NCBI GenBank assembly: GCA_963849115.1
Contig: CAWKGK010000003.1
Coordinates: 62,001-126,000, forward strand
Direction of reading: 5' to 3'
Length of the DNA stretch: 64,000 bases
From: JACDAL01 sp963849115
Lineage (GTDB): Bacteria > Actinomycetota > CADDZG01 > WHSQ01
Shown one piece after another: positions 25,234 through 33,432 of this stretch (within the stretch, counting starts at the first letter, position 1; every line of letters begins with the position of its first letter). A model generated the notes under the pieces. It did no database searches, had not been told where the DNA came from, and was given only the letters and a program-made list of their open reading frames with translations. The translations under genes and the position numbers were made by a program.

Positions 25234-25502
25234 AGATAGCCGAGCGAGGTAAGCCGGTTGCGAATGGCCTCGATCTCCTCTGGGCTGAGCGGCTCCACTC
25301 CGGCGACGGGCTCGCTCGCTGGAGGCTCGCTGGGAGCCGGCGCGCGTGGAATCTCGTGGTGAGAGAGCAGGTCGCGCAGGACGTAGACGGTGAATTCCGT
25401 GACGGAGTGGAACCCAGACCCCTGGATCACCTGCTTGAGCTGCTCGTAGAGGGGCCGCGGGATCTTCAGGGTCACGTCGGCGTCGGCACCGGCGCGTCTC
25501 AC
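25230..25502 (-). CDS. ribbon-helix-helix-like protein
   Basis: The 90-residue product starts with a strand and two helices typical of CopG/Arc-type folds (DVTLKIPRPLYEQLKQVIQG, then FHSVTEFTVYVLRDLL), followed by a Pro/Ala-rich linker and a conserved-looking tail (LSPEEIEAIRNRLTSLGYL). The RHH part suggests DNA binding or a protein-interaction tag; the C-terminal LGYL tail is common in proteins of unknown role. It precedes the solute-binding lipoprotein with a 4-nt overlap and lies divergent from the riboswitch-CAP gene. Function unknown. Confidence 0.7.
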   Translation of the reverse strand: MRRAGADADVTLKIPRPLYEQLKQVIQGSGFHSVTEFTVYVLRDLLSHHEIPRAPAPSEPPASEPVAGVEPLSPEEIEAIRNRLTSLGYL

Positions 25503-25681
25503 AGCCTCTCCTCCCTTGGGGTCGTCACGTCGACACTCCTAGCACACTCCTATCAAACCACCGCGGCGCCCTCCTCATGACCGGACCCCTTGGCCTTTTG
25601 CCCCAGACTCCAATCCACCGCCAATAAATACATTCAGAGTTCTGAGGTCTCGCCTCAAACAAATCTTAGGTAATTCCTCAA

Positions 25682-25700
25682 GGCCCGGTCGAGCCGGGCC
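25682..25700 (+). terminator. 7-bp perfect GC hairpin in leader
   Basis: GGCCCGG-TCGAG-CCGGGCC lies about 50 nt upstream of the riboswitch core. No U-tract follows, so it may be an upstream structure or a minus-strand element instead of a terminator. Confidence 0.4.
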
Positions 25701-25749
25701 GAAGTAATAGGCAACCCGCCCCCTCAGATAACCGAAGGGACGGACCCGA

Positions 25750-25834
25750 CGAGAAAGGCAAACCCGCGGCAACGCGGGGGCGCAAAGCCAGGGGTCCCGA
25801 CAAACGGGATGGCCCAGCTACCGAACTGGGAGGA
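25750..25834 (+). promoter_or_regulatory. cyclic-di-GMP-I (GEMM) riboswitch
   Basis: The conserved core is present: AGGCAAACC, the P2 stem CCCGCG-GCAA-CGCGGG capped by a GNRA tetraloop, GCGCAAAGCCA, then P3 (GGTCCCG/CGGGAT) and the closing GGCCCAGCTACCG. This is the GEMM-I layout that binds c-di-GMP. A downstream CCCAG/CTGGG pairing covers part of the GGGAGGA ribosome site, so control of translation initiation is likely. It precedes the CAP-protein ATG at 25840. Confidence 0.85.
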
Positions 25835-25839
25835 ACATC

Positions 25840-26343
25840 ATGTACCGACGTCTTTCTGCCGTAGTCACCGCCGCAGTCATCTCTGGAACTCTGTTGACCG
25901 CCGCTCCCGCCGGAGCCCAAGGCGAGAAGTGCTGGCACCACTACCGCTCAGAGCGCGCCTTCGCCAAGAAGGTCAACCTCGCCCGCTCCACCAGGCGCAC
26001 CCCCAAGCTTGAGCTCGACAAGCAGCTCACCGTGGTCGCCCGCCGTCACAGCTGGCACATGGCGGAGCAGAACAACCTCTTCCACACCCCCGACTCCACG
26101 CTTGCCAAGCGGGTCACCCACTGGCGAGTGCTGGGAGAGAACGTGGGAGTCGGCTCCACCGTCAAGTCGCTGCATCGTGCCTTCATGAACTCTGCCGGCC
26201 ACCGTGCCAACGCCCTCTACTCCCCCTTCCGCCACGTCGGCGTGGGAGTGGTCAGAAGGCACGACCGAATCTGGGTCACCTTCGTCTTCGAGTCCGCAGC
26301 CGACCCCGGCACCCGCCTCACGGCGAGACACAGAAGCTGCTGA
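25840..26343 (+). CDS. secreted CAP-domain protein under riboswitch control
   Basis: The 167-residue product has a typical signal peptide (LSAVVTAAVISGTLLTAAPAGA) and a CAP domain with VNLARSTRRTPKLELDKQL, VVARRHSWHMAEQ, FHTPDSTL, LGENVGVG, NSAGHRANALYSPFRHVGVG and VTFVFES. The cavity His/Glu residues of the family are better kept than in the 23818 paralogue (HSWHMAEQ, HRAN). Regulation: the c-di-GMP-I riboswitch directly upstream. c-di-GMP usually governs surface, adhesion and extracellular matrix functions, so this exported protein probably has a surface role. GGGAGGA lies 5 nt before the ATG. Confidence 0.92.
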   Translation: MYRRLSAVVTAAVISGTLLTAAPAGAQGEKCWHHYRSERAFAKKVNLARSTRRTPKLELDKQLTVVARRHSWHMAEQNNLFHTPDSTLAKRVTHWRVLGENVGVGSTVKSLHRAFMNSAGHRANALYSPFRHVGVGVVRRHDRIWVTFVFESAADPGTRLTARHRSC

Positions 26344-26380
26344 TCCAGGCGGCACTCTCGTCCCTGCCGCCGACCACCGA

Positions 26381-26410
26381 TCGAGGCCCCGTTTCCCAGC
26401 GGGGCCTCGA
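26381..26410. terminator. strong bidirectional hairpin
   Basis: TCGAGGCCCCG and CGGGGCCTCGA form a perfect 11-bp stem around an 8-nt loop between the converging CAP and DUF3152 genes. Confidence 0.75.
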
Positions 26411-26438
26411 CCGCGTCCGGGGTGCGGAAAGCCGGTCC

Positions 26439-27131
26439 CTATAAGACTCCCTCGCGCTCGGCTCGAGAGGGCCACGGTCGCGCTCGGCATGGCGCCACCC
26501 CTTTGGTCTGCTGCATCATGACCGGCGCCGGCGCGCCGGCCGCCGGGCAGCTGCGATGGTAGGAGCCGAGAGCGTGGCCCACTTCGTGATTGACGAGGTA
26601 GGTGCGATAGCCGGTCAGGTTCTGCCCGTATGAGGCTGCACCCCGGCGCCAGCGCATGGAGTTGAGAACGGCTCTGCCACTCTGATGGCAGGAGTAGATG
26701 CCGGCCGTTTCGAGCGGTGCACATAGCCGGTCGGTGGTGTCGGGGCTCGCCAGAGCCACTCGGAACGCCGCAGGCCCGGAGTCGACCCGGCGAAAGGGCA
26801 CCGAGCCGCCGCCCCAACTTCTATCGTCGTAGAGCACCCGCTGCACCGCGGCGGCGAAGCGGGCCTTGTCCACCCCGAGCCCCTCCTCGACTTCGACTAT
26901 GAAACGCACAGGAGCACCCCGGCCCGAGGCCCGTGGATTTCCCTCCACCACCGCAAGGCGTCCGGTTGGCTTGGATGGGGCAGGGGAGCTCAAGGGCTCT
27001 CTTGGTCCGGGCCGAACCTTCTCCGGTACGGAGATAGCTGTGGGCGAGGGGAACGCGAGAAAAAGGCCCAGCGCCACGTCGACAGCAGCGAGAAAAGCTC
27101 GCCTGCGTTGGTCGTGCGAAATATTGAGCAT
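26439..27131 (-). CDS. DUF3152 secreted zinc-metalloprotease-like protein
   Basis: The 230-residue product has a signal/anchor near the N-terminus (FLAAVDVALGLFLAFP), a Pro-rich linker and the DUF3152 domain, which is found almost only in Actinomycetota. Seen: FIVEVEEGLGVDKARFA, NSMRWRRGA, and the metzincin-like NHEVGHALGSYHRSCP with a third His ligand, followed by PVMMQQTKG, a Met-turn-like segment. It is probably a cell-envelope protease; substrates are unknown. It converges on the riboswitch-CAP gene and is separated by a strong hairpin. TTG and ATG starts are possible; ATG at 27131 is used. Confidence 0.85.
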   Translation of the reverse strand: MLNISHDQRRRAFLAAVDVALGLFLAFPSPTAISVPEKVRPGPREPLSSPAPSKPTGRLAVVEGNPRASGRGAPVRFIVEVEEGLGVDKARFAAAVQRVLYDDRSWGGGSVPFRRVDSGPAAFRVALASPDTTDRLCAPLETAGIYSCHQSGRAVLNSMRWRRGAASYGQNLTGYRTYLVNHEVGHALGSYHRSCPAAGAPAPVMMQQTKGVAPCRARPWPSRAEREGVL

Positions 27132-27207
27132 GCCCCGCCCTCCGTCTGTGGTTCAACTGTAACTTCCGATTAGCAAGGCAAGGCCAAAGCGTCGGACCGC
27201 TAGATGT

Positions 27208-27867
27208 TCATTCGGTGGAATCTCGATCTCCCAGCAGAACTACGTCGGGCAACTCGGCGAGCAAGCGAGCGGGGCAGTCGTTGCGGGTTTCGTCGCCGCT
27301 CAGGAGTCGCCCCACTGCTTCCCTCTTGCTCTTTCCGGAAACGATCACGAACACCTTCTTCGCCGTCGTCAACGCCGGCGGCGTCAAGGTCAGGCCGCGC
27401 AGTCCGTCGGGCCGATCCACGACCACGCACAGCCGCTCTGACGACTCGAGCGCCGGGGAGCCCGGGAACAGGGCGGCGACGTGGCAATCGGCACCGAGGC
27501 CCAGCAGTGCCACATCGACGCCGGGGGCCGCGAAGGGGGCGATCGCGTCGTGGTACTCGGCGGCGGCCTGTTCCGGCTCGTCCTCACCACGCATGCGATG
27601 AACGGCGAGGCCGTCGACGCCCTCCAGAGGCAGCCTCGCAGCGGCCATCGCGTAATTGCTCGACTCGTGGTCTACAGGGACGCAGCGCTCGTCCGAGAAG
27701 AAGACGGAAGCGCCCGGCCGCAAGCATCCCGGCGGTAGACGTGAGTAGACGTCGGCGGCCGTGGTTCCTCCGGTAAGGATGATCGAGCCTGCGCGACTGA
27801 GCTCAGGAGCCAGCAAGGCAGCGGCTCCTTCGGCAAAGGACTGGAATACCTCGACTGCGATAGTCAC
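27208..27867 (-). CDS. pgl: 6-phosphogluconolactonase
   Basis: It hydrolyses 6-phosphogluconolactone in the oxidative pentose phosphate pathway. The 219-residue protein matches the DevB/Pgl family: SIILTGGTTAADVYSRL, VFFSDERCVPVDHESSNY, VALLGLGADCHVAALFPGSP and the lid PDGLRGLTLTPPALTTAKKV. The GTG start overlaps the patatin-like stop by 4 nt (GTGA), so translation is coupled. A 6-phosphogluconate dehydrogenase, the next pathway step, is at 45791 but not in the same operon. No glucose-6-phosphate dehydrogenase is nearby. Confidence 0.92.
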   Translation of the reverse strand: MTIAVEVFQSFAEGAAALLAPELSRAGSIILTGGTTAADVYSRLPPGCLRPGASVFFSDERCVPVDHESSNYAMAAARLPLEGVDGLAVHRMRGEDEPEQAAAEYHDAIAPFAAPGVDVALLGLGADCHVAALFPGSPALESSERLCVVVDRPDGLRGLTLTPPALTTAKKVFVIVSGKSKREAVGRLLSGDETRNDCPARLLAELPDVVLLGDRDSTE

Positions 27868-28826
27868 CCTCGAGCCTCCAGCACCCTCGATGTGTTGAGC
27901 CGAGCTGCTTCCACCACGGCGGCCCGGTCGTGATACGCCATCGCGTTGAATCCGAGCATCGGTAGCTCGTTGAGCCACGGCCGAAGGACGAGAACCTCGG
28001 CCCCCTGTGCTCGCGCAGCTGCTATCTCGCGGTTGATCGTTCGGGAGTTGAGCGAGCGCGCCAGCACCGGCTTCCACAGATCTGAACGGAGTGTCCGAAC
28101 GCCCTGCTCTGGTCGCCAACCGAGGGGCGCCACAAGAGTGATGCGTTCACACCCCTGCTTAACGGCGACGTCAAGAGATACCGCGCCCGCGATGCCGCCG
28201 TCCACGTAATAGCGGCCGCGCATACGCACCGGGGGGAACACGCCCGGGATCGCTGCCGACGCGAGCACCGCGGTGACAAAGGAAGCGGGCGGGGTATTGG
28301 CGGAGCTCAGGGCTACGCGCCGGCCTGAATAGAGCTCCACCGCGGCACAGTAGAGATCGGCGCGTGGCCACCGTGCAGGCAGCTCCCGGCGCAAGCGTTC
28401 TTCGGTGGCGCTGCTCGAGTAGAGGCCTGCCGGGAACAGCGCCCTGAGCTTGCGGCTCGGCACCTTCGATCCCGATACACGGGCCCAGAAGCCGGTGGCA
28501 GCCGTGAAGGCGAAGGCAGCTCCTCCCATGCGCCTCAGACGTTCGCCTCTACTCGTCCACAGGGGCGTGAACAAGGCCCTGATGTCGGCCTCGAAAGCTT
28601 CAGGCCCGCTTACGTCCGCGGGACCGTTGCCCTGAGCCTCGCGGTAGAGGTCGTTCACTGTCTTGCCCGCGGCTAGATAAGCGGCAACGATCGCCCCGGC
28701 GCTGGTGCCGACGATGACGTCGGAGTTGCCCGGCTCGGTGCCTGCCTCTTGGAGTGCCTTCAGCACTCCGGCGTGATAGCCCATACCGACGAGACCGCCG
28801 CCGCCCAGGACCAGTCCCGTTTTCAT
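27864..28826 (-). CDS. patatin-like phospholipase
   Basis: The protein has the patatin hydrolase signature: the oxyanion Gly-rich LVLGGGGLVGMG near residue 5, the nucleophile GTSAG at 40-44 (Ser42), and the catalytic Asp in YYVDGGIAG. It probably cleaves acyl esters of phospholipids, as rssA/patatin-type enzymes do. 320 residues, normal. Its stop overlaps the pgl start, an odd pairing of lipid and pentose-phosphate genes that reflects shared transcription more than pathway. ATG start is clear. Confidence 0.9.
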   Translation of the reverse strand: MKTGLVLGGGGLVGMGYHAGVLKALQEAGTEPGNSDVIVGTSAGAIVAAYLAAGKTVNDLYREAQGNGPADVSGPEAFEADIRALFTPLWTSRGERLRRMGGAAFAFTAATGFWARVSGSKVPSRKLRALFPAGLYSSSATEERLRRELPARWPRADLYCAAVELYSGRRVALSSANTPPASFVTAVLASAAIPGVFPPVRMRGRYYVDGGIAGAVSLDVAVKQGCERITLVAPLGWRPEQGVRTLRSDLWKPVLARSLNSRTINREIAAARAQGAEVLVLRPWLNELPMLGFNAMAYHDRAAVVEAARLNTSRVLEARG

Positions 28827-28947
28827 GGACTACAAGCCTATGGCTACGCACATTCGGGCAATGGCAGAGGCGGATGGTTAGGGTCCCGGTTTACTCTGTC
28901 CCTTCCAGGGCCCGGGGGCGGCCCGGCACCGCGGCACGAGGAGAGAG

Positions 28948-29883
28948 ATGCGGAGGGAAAGGCTGGGCCGTGAGGGCCCTTCGATATCGGTGGTCGGTTA
29001 CGGCGCGTGGGAGGCCGGGGGGATGGCATGGGGACCGAATCCTCCCGACGACCAGACGATCTCCTCCATGAGGGCGGCGGTCGACGCGGGCATCAACTGG
29101 ATCGATACCGCCGAGGTCTACGGCGGCGGCCGCTCCGAGGAGCTCGTGGGCCAGGCGCTTGAGGGCACGCGCGACGTCATGGTGTTCACCAAAGTGGCGC
29201 CCCATCCTCAAGGCTCGGGGTTCGACTCCTCGGGCGTGCGGGCGGCGGCAGAGAAGAGCCTCAACCGGCTCGGCCGGGACGCCATCGATCTGCTGCAGCT
29301 TCACTGGCCGGACAGGGCAACCCCAGCGGAGGAGACGTGGGAAGCGATGAGCGCGCTGGTGGATGACGGCCTCGTCCGCGCAATCGGCGTGTCGAACTTC
29401 GGGCGAGATTTGATCGAGCGATGTGAGCGCATCCGTCATGTCGACTCACTGCAGCCTCCCTTCTCCCTGCTGCGCCGCGAGGGCAGGGGCGACCTCTTCG
29501 AGTTCTGCGCAAACAATGGCACCGGCATCATCGCTTACGGCCCCCTCGGTTATGGCTTGCTCACCGGAGCCTTCAATAGGGAGACGAAGTTCTCTGAAGA
29601 CGACTGGCGCGGCGGGGGGCACGGCGTGAGCGCTTACGACGCCTTGTTTGCTCCCGGCAAGTTCGAGCGCAGCCTCGACATCGTCGACGCGCTTCGGCCG
29701 ATAGCCGAGCGTATCGGGGTATCCTTGGCCCAGCTCGCGCTGGCGTGGGCATTGCATCAGAAGGGTGTCACCGGAGTGATCGCGGGATCACGCTCCCCGG
29801 AGCATGTACGGGACAATTCCGGCGCTGGATCGGTCGAGTTGTCGCAGGACGATCTCGAAGAGATCGAAAGGGTTCTCGTTTGA
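28948..29883 (+). CDS. aldo/keto reductase
   Basis: The 311-residue TIM-barrel NAD(P)H oxidoreductase reduces carbonyls. Seen: the catalytic Asp/Tyr in NWIDTAEVYGGGRSEELVGQ, Lys in MVFTKVAPHP, His in DLLQLHWPD, and the NADP-binding VIAGSRSPEHV near the C-terminus. It resembles the YajO/PdxI or voltage-gated-channel beta-subunit groups; the substrate is unknown. ATG has GGAGAGAG upstream. It precedes terC by 34 nt on the same strand. Confidence 0.9.
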   Translation: MRRERLGREGPSISVVGYGAWEAGGMAWGPNPPDDQTISSMRAAVDAGINWIDTAEVYGGGRSEELVGQALEGTRDVMVFTKVAPHPQGSGFDSSGVRAAAEKSLNRLGRDAIDLLQLHWPDRATPAEETWEAMSALVDDGLVRAIGVSNFGRDLIERCERIRHVDSLQPPFSLLRREGRGDLFEFCANNGTGIIAYGPLGYGLLTGAFNRETKFSEDDWRGGGHGVSAYDALFAPGKFERSLDIVDALRPIAERIGVSLAQLALAWALHQKGVTGVIAGSRSPEHVRDNSGAGSVELSQDDLEEIERVLV

Positions 29884-29917
29884 GCCGGCGGTGGTGTTGG
29901 AAGCGAAGGAGCTCTGA

Positions 29918-30907
29918 GTGGAAGTATCGCCTCTTGTCTATGTAGGCTTCATCGGTTTCGTGTTGGCAATGCTGTTCCTCGATCTCAAGCTGTTCCAGAC
30001 CGACGATGAAACCGAGCCTACAACCAAGGAGTCCGGCACCTGGGTCGCCGTCTGGGTAAGCCTGGCGCTGATCTTCGGGGTGGCTCTCTGGTTCTGGCAG
30101 GGCGGTGAGATTGGAGCTCAATACTTCGCCGGATATCTCATCGAGTACTCGCTGTCTGTGGACAACATGTTCGTGTTCATCGTCATCTTCCAGTACTTCT
30201 CTATTCCCTTCAAGTACCAGCACCGGGTATTGTTCTTCGGCATCTTGGGGGCGCTGATCTTCCGTGGGATCTTCATCGCGGCCGGCGCCGCTCTGGTTCG
30301 TAATTTCGAGTGGATCATTTACATCTTCGGGGCTTTCCTGATAATCACGGCGATTCGCCTTGCCAAGTCGGGCGGCGAAGACGTGCATCCGGAGAAGAAC
30401 CCCATTCTGAAGTTCGCCCAGCGTCGCTTTCCGTCGACGGAGAATTTTGAGGGCCACAACCTCTTCACCGTTGAAAACGGCAAACGCCTCGCAACGCCAC
30501 TGTTCATCACGCTTGTCTTCATCGAAGTGACCGATATTCTGTTTGCGCTCGACTCGATCCCCGCGATCTTCGGTATTACCAAAGATCCCTTCATCGTGCT
30601 GACGTCGAACGTGTTTGCGATCCTCGGCCTACGGTCGCTGTACTTCTTGCTGGCCGGAGCGCTCAACCGCTTGCACCTGCTGAACTACGGGCTCGCCTTC
30701 GTGCTCGGGTTCGTGGGCGTGAAGATGCTGCTAGAGGCGGTCCACGTCGAGGTGCCGATCTGGCTGTCCCTCGTCGTGATCGTCACCGCCTTGGGCGTAA
30801 CCACGGTGCTGTCTCTGAAGACCGAGCCGCCCGAGAAAAAAAAAGAGGCTAAGAAGAAGGCGGCCGATAAGAAGGATGCCGATAAGAAGGAGCAGACGAC
30901 AGGCTAG
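29918..30907 (+). CDS. TerC/Alx family membrane protein
   Basis: TerC/Alx proteins are multi-helix membrane proteins linked to tellurite resistance, pH response and Mn(II) handling at the membrane. This 329-residue protein has seven to nine helices and the family's charged pairs: LFLDLKLFQTDDE, EYSLSVDNMFVFIVIFQYF and ITLVFIEVTDILFALDSIPA, with acidic residues thought to bind metal. The C-terminal tail is strongly lysine-rich (EKKKEAKKKAADKKD...). GTG start with GAAGGAG upstream. A yybP-ykoY Mn riboswitch, common for alx, cannot fit in the 34-nt gap. Confidence 0.92.
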   Translation: MEVSPLVYVGFIGFVLAMLFLDLKLFQTDDETEPTTKESGTWVAVWVSLALIFGVALWFWQGGEIGAQYFAGYLIEYSLSVDNMFVFIVIFQYFSIPFKYQHRVLFFGILGALIFRGIFIAAGAALVRNFEWIIYIFGAFLIITAIRLAKSGGEDVHPEKNPILKFAQRRFPSTENFEGHNLFTVENGKRLATPLFITLVFIEVTDILFALDSIPAIFGITKDPFIVLTSNVFAILGLRSLYFLLAGALNRLHLLNYGLAFVLGFVGVKMLLEAVHVEVPIWLSLVVIVTALGVTTVLSLKTEPPEKKKEAKKKAADKKDADKKEQTTG

Positions 30908-30952
30908 CGGCTCGAGTGGTGGTGAGATGACATACAGAGCCCGGTACGAGAA

Positions 30953-31693
30953 TCAGTCGCGGGCTATTAGAGTCGCCGTCGCTTGAGCCCACGCTCGCAG
31001 CACTATCTCATCCACGTTCACGTTTTCGGGACGAGTCACCGCCCATGCGATGCAGTCGGCGATGTCCTCGGCTGATAGCGGAGTGAAGCCCTCGTACATC
31101 TGCTCCGAACGCTCGGAGTCCTGATCGAAGCGCACCAGCGCGAACTCCGTGGAGACGTGCCCGGGATTGATCTCGGTGATCCTGATGGGGCGGCCGACGA
31201 GCTCCTGGCGCAGCGTGCGCGTCAGTGCCCGGCTCGCGTGCTTGGAGGCCGTGTAGCCACCGCCACCTGGGTACACCTCGAAGGCGGCGATCGACCCGAT
31301 GTTCACGATGTGGCCGTTGCCCGATCCCTCCAGCGTGCCGAGCAGTGCCTGGGTCATGCGCAGCAGTCCCATGACGTTGGTTTCCCACATCAGGCGGACC
31401 CGCTCCTCGGACAGCTCCTGCACGTCTTCGAGACCAGATGCGAGCCCGGCGTTGTTTACCAGTACCCGAGCCCCCGAACACGCTTCTGCGAAGCTCCTGA
31501 CCGATGCATCGTCGGTGACATCGAGCTCGTGCGCCCGGCCCCCTGCGCGCTCGGCGATGCCGGCGAGCTTGTCGACCCTGCGTGCTCCCAGGATCACCTC
31601 GAAGCCCTCCTCGGCGAGGCGCAGTGCCGTGGCGGCGCCGATGCCGCTTGACGCGCCGGTGATCACCGCGATTCCTCGATCCGCTGAACTCAT
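30953..31693 (-). CDS. short-chain dehydrogenase/reductase
   Basis: The 246-residue classical SDR has the NADP(H) glycine motif TGASSGIG near 15, NNAG (NAG of the catalytic tetrad), the Ser in IVNIGSIAAFEV and the YxxxK in YTASKHASRAL. The substrate is unknown; it resembles YdfG-type 3-hydroxy acid dehydrogenases (GARRVDKL after the cofactor strand). GGAGGGAG precedes the ATG. It converges with terC. The divergent arginase begins 50 bp away. Confidence 0.9.
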   Translation of the reverse strand: MSSADRGIAVITGASSGIGAATALRLAEEGFEVILGARRVDKLAGIAERAGGRAHELDVTDDASVRSFAEACSGARVLVNNAGLASGLEDVQELSEERVRLMWETNVMGLLRMTQALLGTLEGSGNGHIVNIGSIAAFEVYPGGGGYTASKHASRALTRTLRQELVGRPIRITEINPGHVSTEFALVRFDQDSERSEQMYEGFTPLSAEDIADCIAWAVTRPENVNVDEIVLRAWAQATATLIARD

Positions 31694-31743
31694 TGCTCCC
31701 TCCCTCCAATAGATCGTCCTCACAGCTGTGCAAGGATCGTCGC

Positions 31744-32643
31744 ATGAAGACGATCGACCGGGTGGCGGTGATGGGTGCCCAACTTGACCTCGGAGCCTCC
31801 CGCCGCGGAGTCGACATGGGTCCCAGCGCCATTCGCTACGCCGGGTTGGCCGAGCGAATCGAGTCGCTGGGAATCATCGTGGACGACTTCGGCAACATCT
31901 CCGTCGAGATCCCGGAGATCGCGTCGATTGCGGACCGGCAAGCTCGCTACCTGCCAGAGATCCTCGGCGCCTGCGCTCGACTCGGCGCCCAGGTTGCCGG
32001 CGCGGCTTCCGAGGGCCGGGTGCCCCTGGTGCTCGGGGGAGATCACTCGATCGCCATGGGCACCCTGGCGGGGTTGCACTCGGCGCACGGTCCCGGTGGG
32101 GTCCTGTGGATCGACGCGCACGGTGACCTCAACAGCCCCGAGAACTCCCCGTCCGGCAACGTTCACGGCATGCCCCTGGCGGCCGCGCTCGGTGCCTGTG
32201 GATTTGAATTGGACGGGCTGGCACAGGCGCCGTGGGTCGAGAAGGGCCGCACCGCCGTGATCGGTGCCCGCCAGCTCGATCCTGGCGAGCGTGAGCTGAT
32301 CGAGTCGCTCGGTCTCTGCGTCCTCACCATGACCGAGGTCGACCGAAGGGGAATCGCCTCCGTCATGCATGAGGCTCTGTCGGTGGTTCAGGGCTCGGGA
32401 TTCGTCCACGTGTCCTTTGACGTCGATGTGCTCGACCCCGAGATAGCGCCCGGCGTGGGAACGCCCGTGCGAGGAGGGCTCACCTATCGTGAGGCGCATT
32501 TGGCCATGGAGCTCGTGGCCGAGTCGGGCATGCTGTCCTCGATGGAGGTCGTCGAGGTCAACCCCATGTTCGACCACGGGGGCGTAACCGTGTCCCTGGG
32601 GGTCGAGCTAATCGCCAGCGCACTGGGCTCCCGAATCCTTTAG
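31744..32643 (+). CDS. rocF: arginase
   Basis: The 299-residue ureohydrolase splits arginine into ornithine and urea using a dinuclear Mn centre. Ligand motifs are seen: GGDHSIAMG, IDAHGDLN and SFDVDVLDP, and SGNVHGMPLA corresponds to the arginase substrate loop. Ornithine can feed proline metabolism; PruA (proline/glutamate semialdehyde oxidation) is at 46681 but not adjacent. Start ATG at 31744 is the first in-frame Met before the conserved VMGAQLDLGASRRGVDMGP. Divergent from the SDR gene. Confidence 0.93.
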   Translation: MKTIDRVAVMGAQLDLGASRRGVDMGPSAIRYAGLAERIESLGIIVDDFGNISVEIPEIASIADRQARYLPEILGACARLGAQVAGAASEGRVPLVLGGDHSIAMGTLAGLHSAHGPGGVLWIDAHGDLNSPENSPSGNVHGMPLAAALGACGFELDGLAQAPWVEKGRTAVIGARQLDPGERELIESLGLCVLTMTEVDRRGIASVMHEALSVVQGSGFVHVSFDVDVLDPEIAPGVGTPVRGGLTYREAHLAMELVAESGMLSSMEVVEVNPMFDHGGVTVSLGVELIASALGSRIL

Positions 32644-32769
32644 AGGAGACGCTGAGTCCACGATCTTGCTACCCGTACCGACGCCAGATTTGCGTCCCGC
32701 CGGCCGGTAGCGATAGGGGTGCTTCGTTTATCACACTCAGTCGGACCTCTTGAGGTGGCAAGTCTCATG

Positions 32770-33432
32770 TCACGGGGGATCCGCGCTGGTGTTTGCGGTC
32801 ATGCCCAGCTCCTCCATGGTTAGCTTCATCATGCGCTCGCAGGCACGTCTGGCGAACTCCTGTTGCTTCCTTCGCCCGAAGAGAAGGAATCCTCCGCGTA
32901 CGATGTGGTCGTCGATTGGGGCGGGCCGGGATAAGGCCCGAATCTGGAACTCGACACTTCCCGAGTCAAGCCACTTCCATACCTCGTAATCGATTTGTCC
33001 CATCTCGAAGTGGCCCTCAAGAGTCCTGTAGCTCCACGACCAGACGCGGGCTAGACCTTCGTCTTGTTGTCGTGATCCATCGGTGACGCCGCCCGAACGC
33101 ACACCCGCATAGATACGCATGCCCCAGAAGTGGACCTCGAGCAACATGTGGCGAGTCTCGAGTGGCTCCTGGGGATCAAAGTAGGCCCGGACAAGCTTCG
33201 GGTCCACGAATCCGTAACCCGCGGTAAGGCGTCTTGCGACCTCCCAGCTGCCGTCGCAAGTGGGAGAACCGGGGTGTTCGGCCGGCAGTGGTTGCCTATA
33301 ATGGTCAATCCGCCAGCCCGTACCTTCGAGGTAATCGGCTCGATTTCCCGGCGCATAGTTGAGCTGCTTTTCCCGCAAGCCTTCGAGCTCGGCTCGGATG
33401 TCGAGATTGGAGAAGAAGCGAAGCTCAGCCAT
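32770..33432 (-). CDS. DUF1990 family protein, copy 1
   Basis: DUF1990 is an uncharacterised family, common in Actinomycetota, that may form a START-like or lipocalin-like barrel. This 220-residue protein shows LNYAPGNRADYLEGTGW, WGMRIYAGVRSGGVTD and GHFEMGQIDYEVWKW, resembling the family core. Its ATG lies within the next gene's stop region (8-nt overlap), so the two DUF1990 genes form one operon. No catalytic residues are obvious. Confidence 0.75.
   Translation of the reverse strand: MAELRFFSNLDIRAELEGLREKQLNYAPGNRADYLEGTGWRIDHYRQPLPAEHPGSPTCDGSWEVARRLTAGYGFVDPKLVRAYFDPQEPLETRHMLLEVHFWGMRIYAGVRSGGVTDGSRQQDEGLARVWSWSYRTLEGHFEMGQIDYEVWKWLDSGSVEFQIRALSRPAPIDDHIVRGGFLLFGRRKQQEFARRACERMMKLTMEELGMTANTSADPP

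Larger units (their letters stand above)
25503..25839. other. 337-bp gene-free leader region
   Basis: This stretch separates the RHH gene (minus strand) from the CAP gene (plus strand). It holds a perfect hairpin at 25682-25700 (GGCCCGG/CCGGGCC) and the c-di-GMP-I riboswitch. The remainder, about 25503-25680, is AT-richer (AATAAATACATT at 25624) and probably contains the promoters. No ORF. Confidence 0.7.

Noticed and set aside
28827..28947. tRNA or small RNA in intergenic gaps
   Set aside because: I scanned gaps for GTTC-type T-arm motifs and cloverleaf arms and found none; short gaps appear to contain only promoters.
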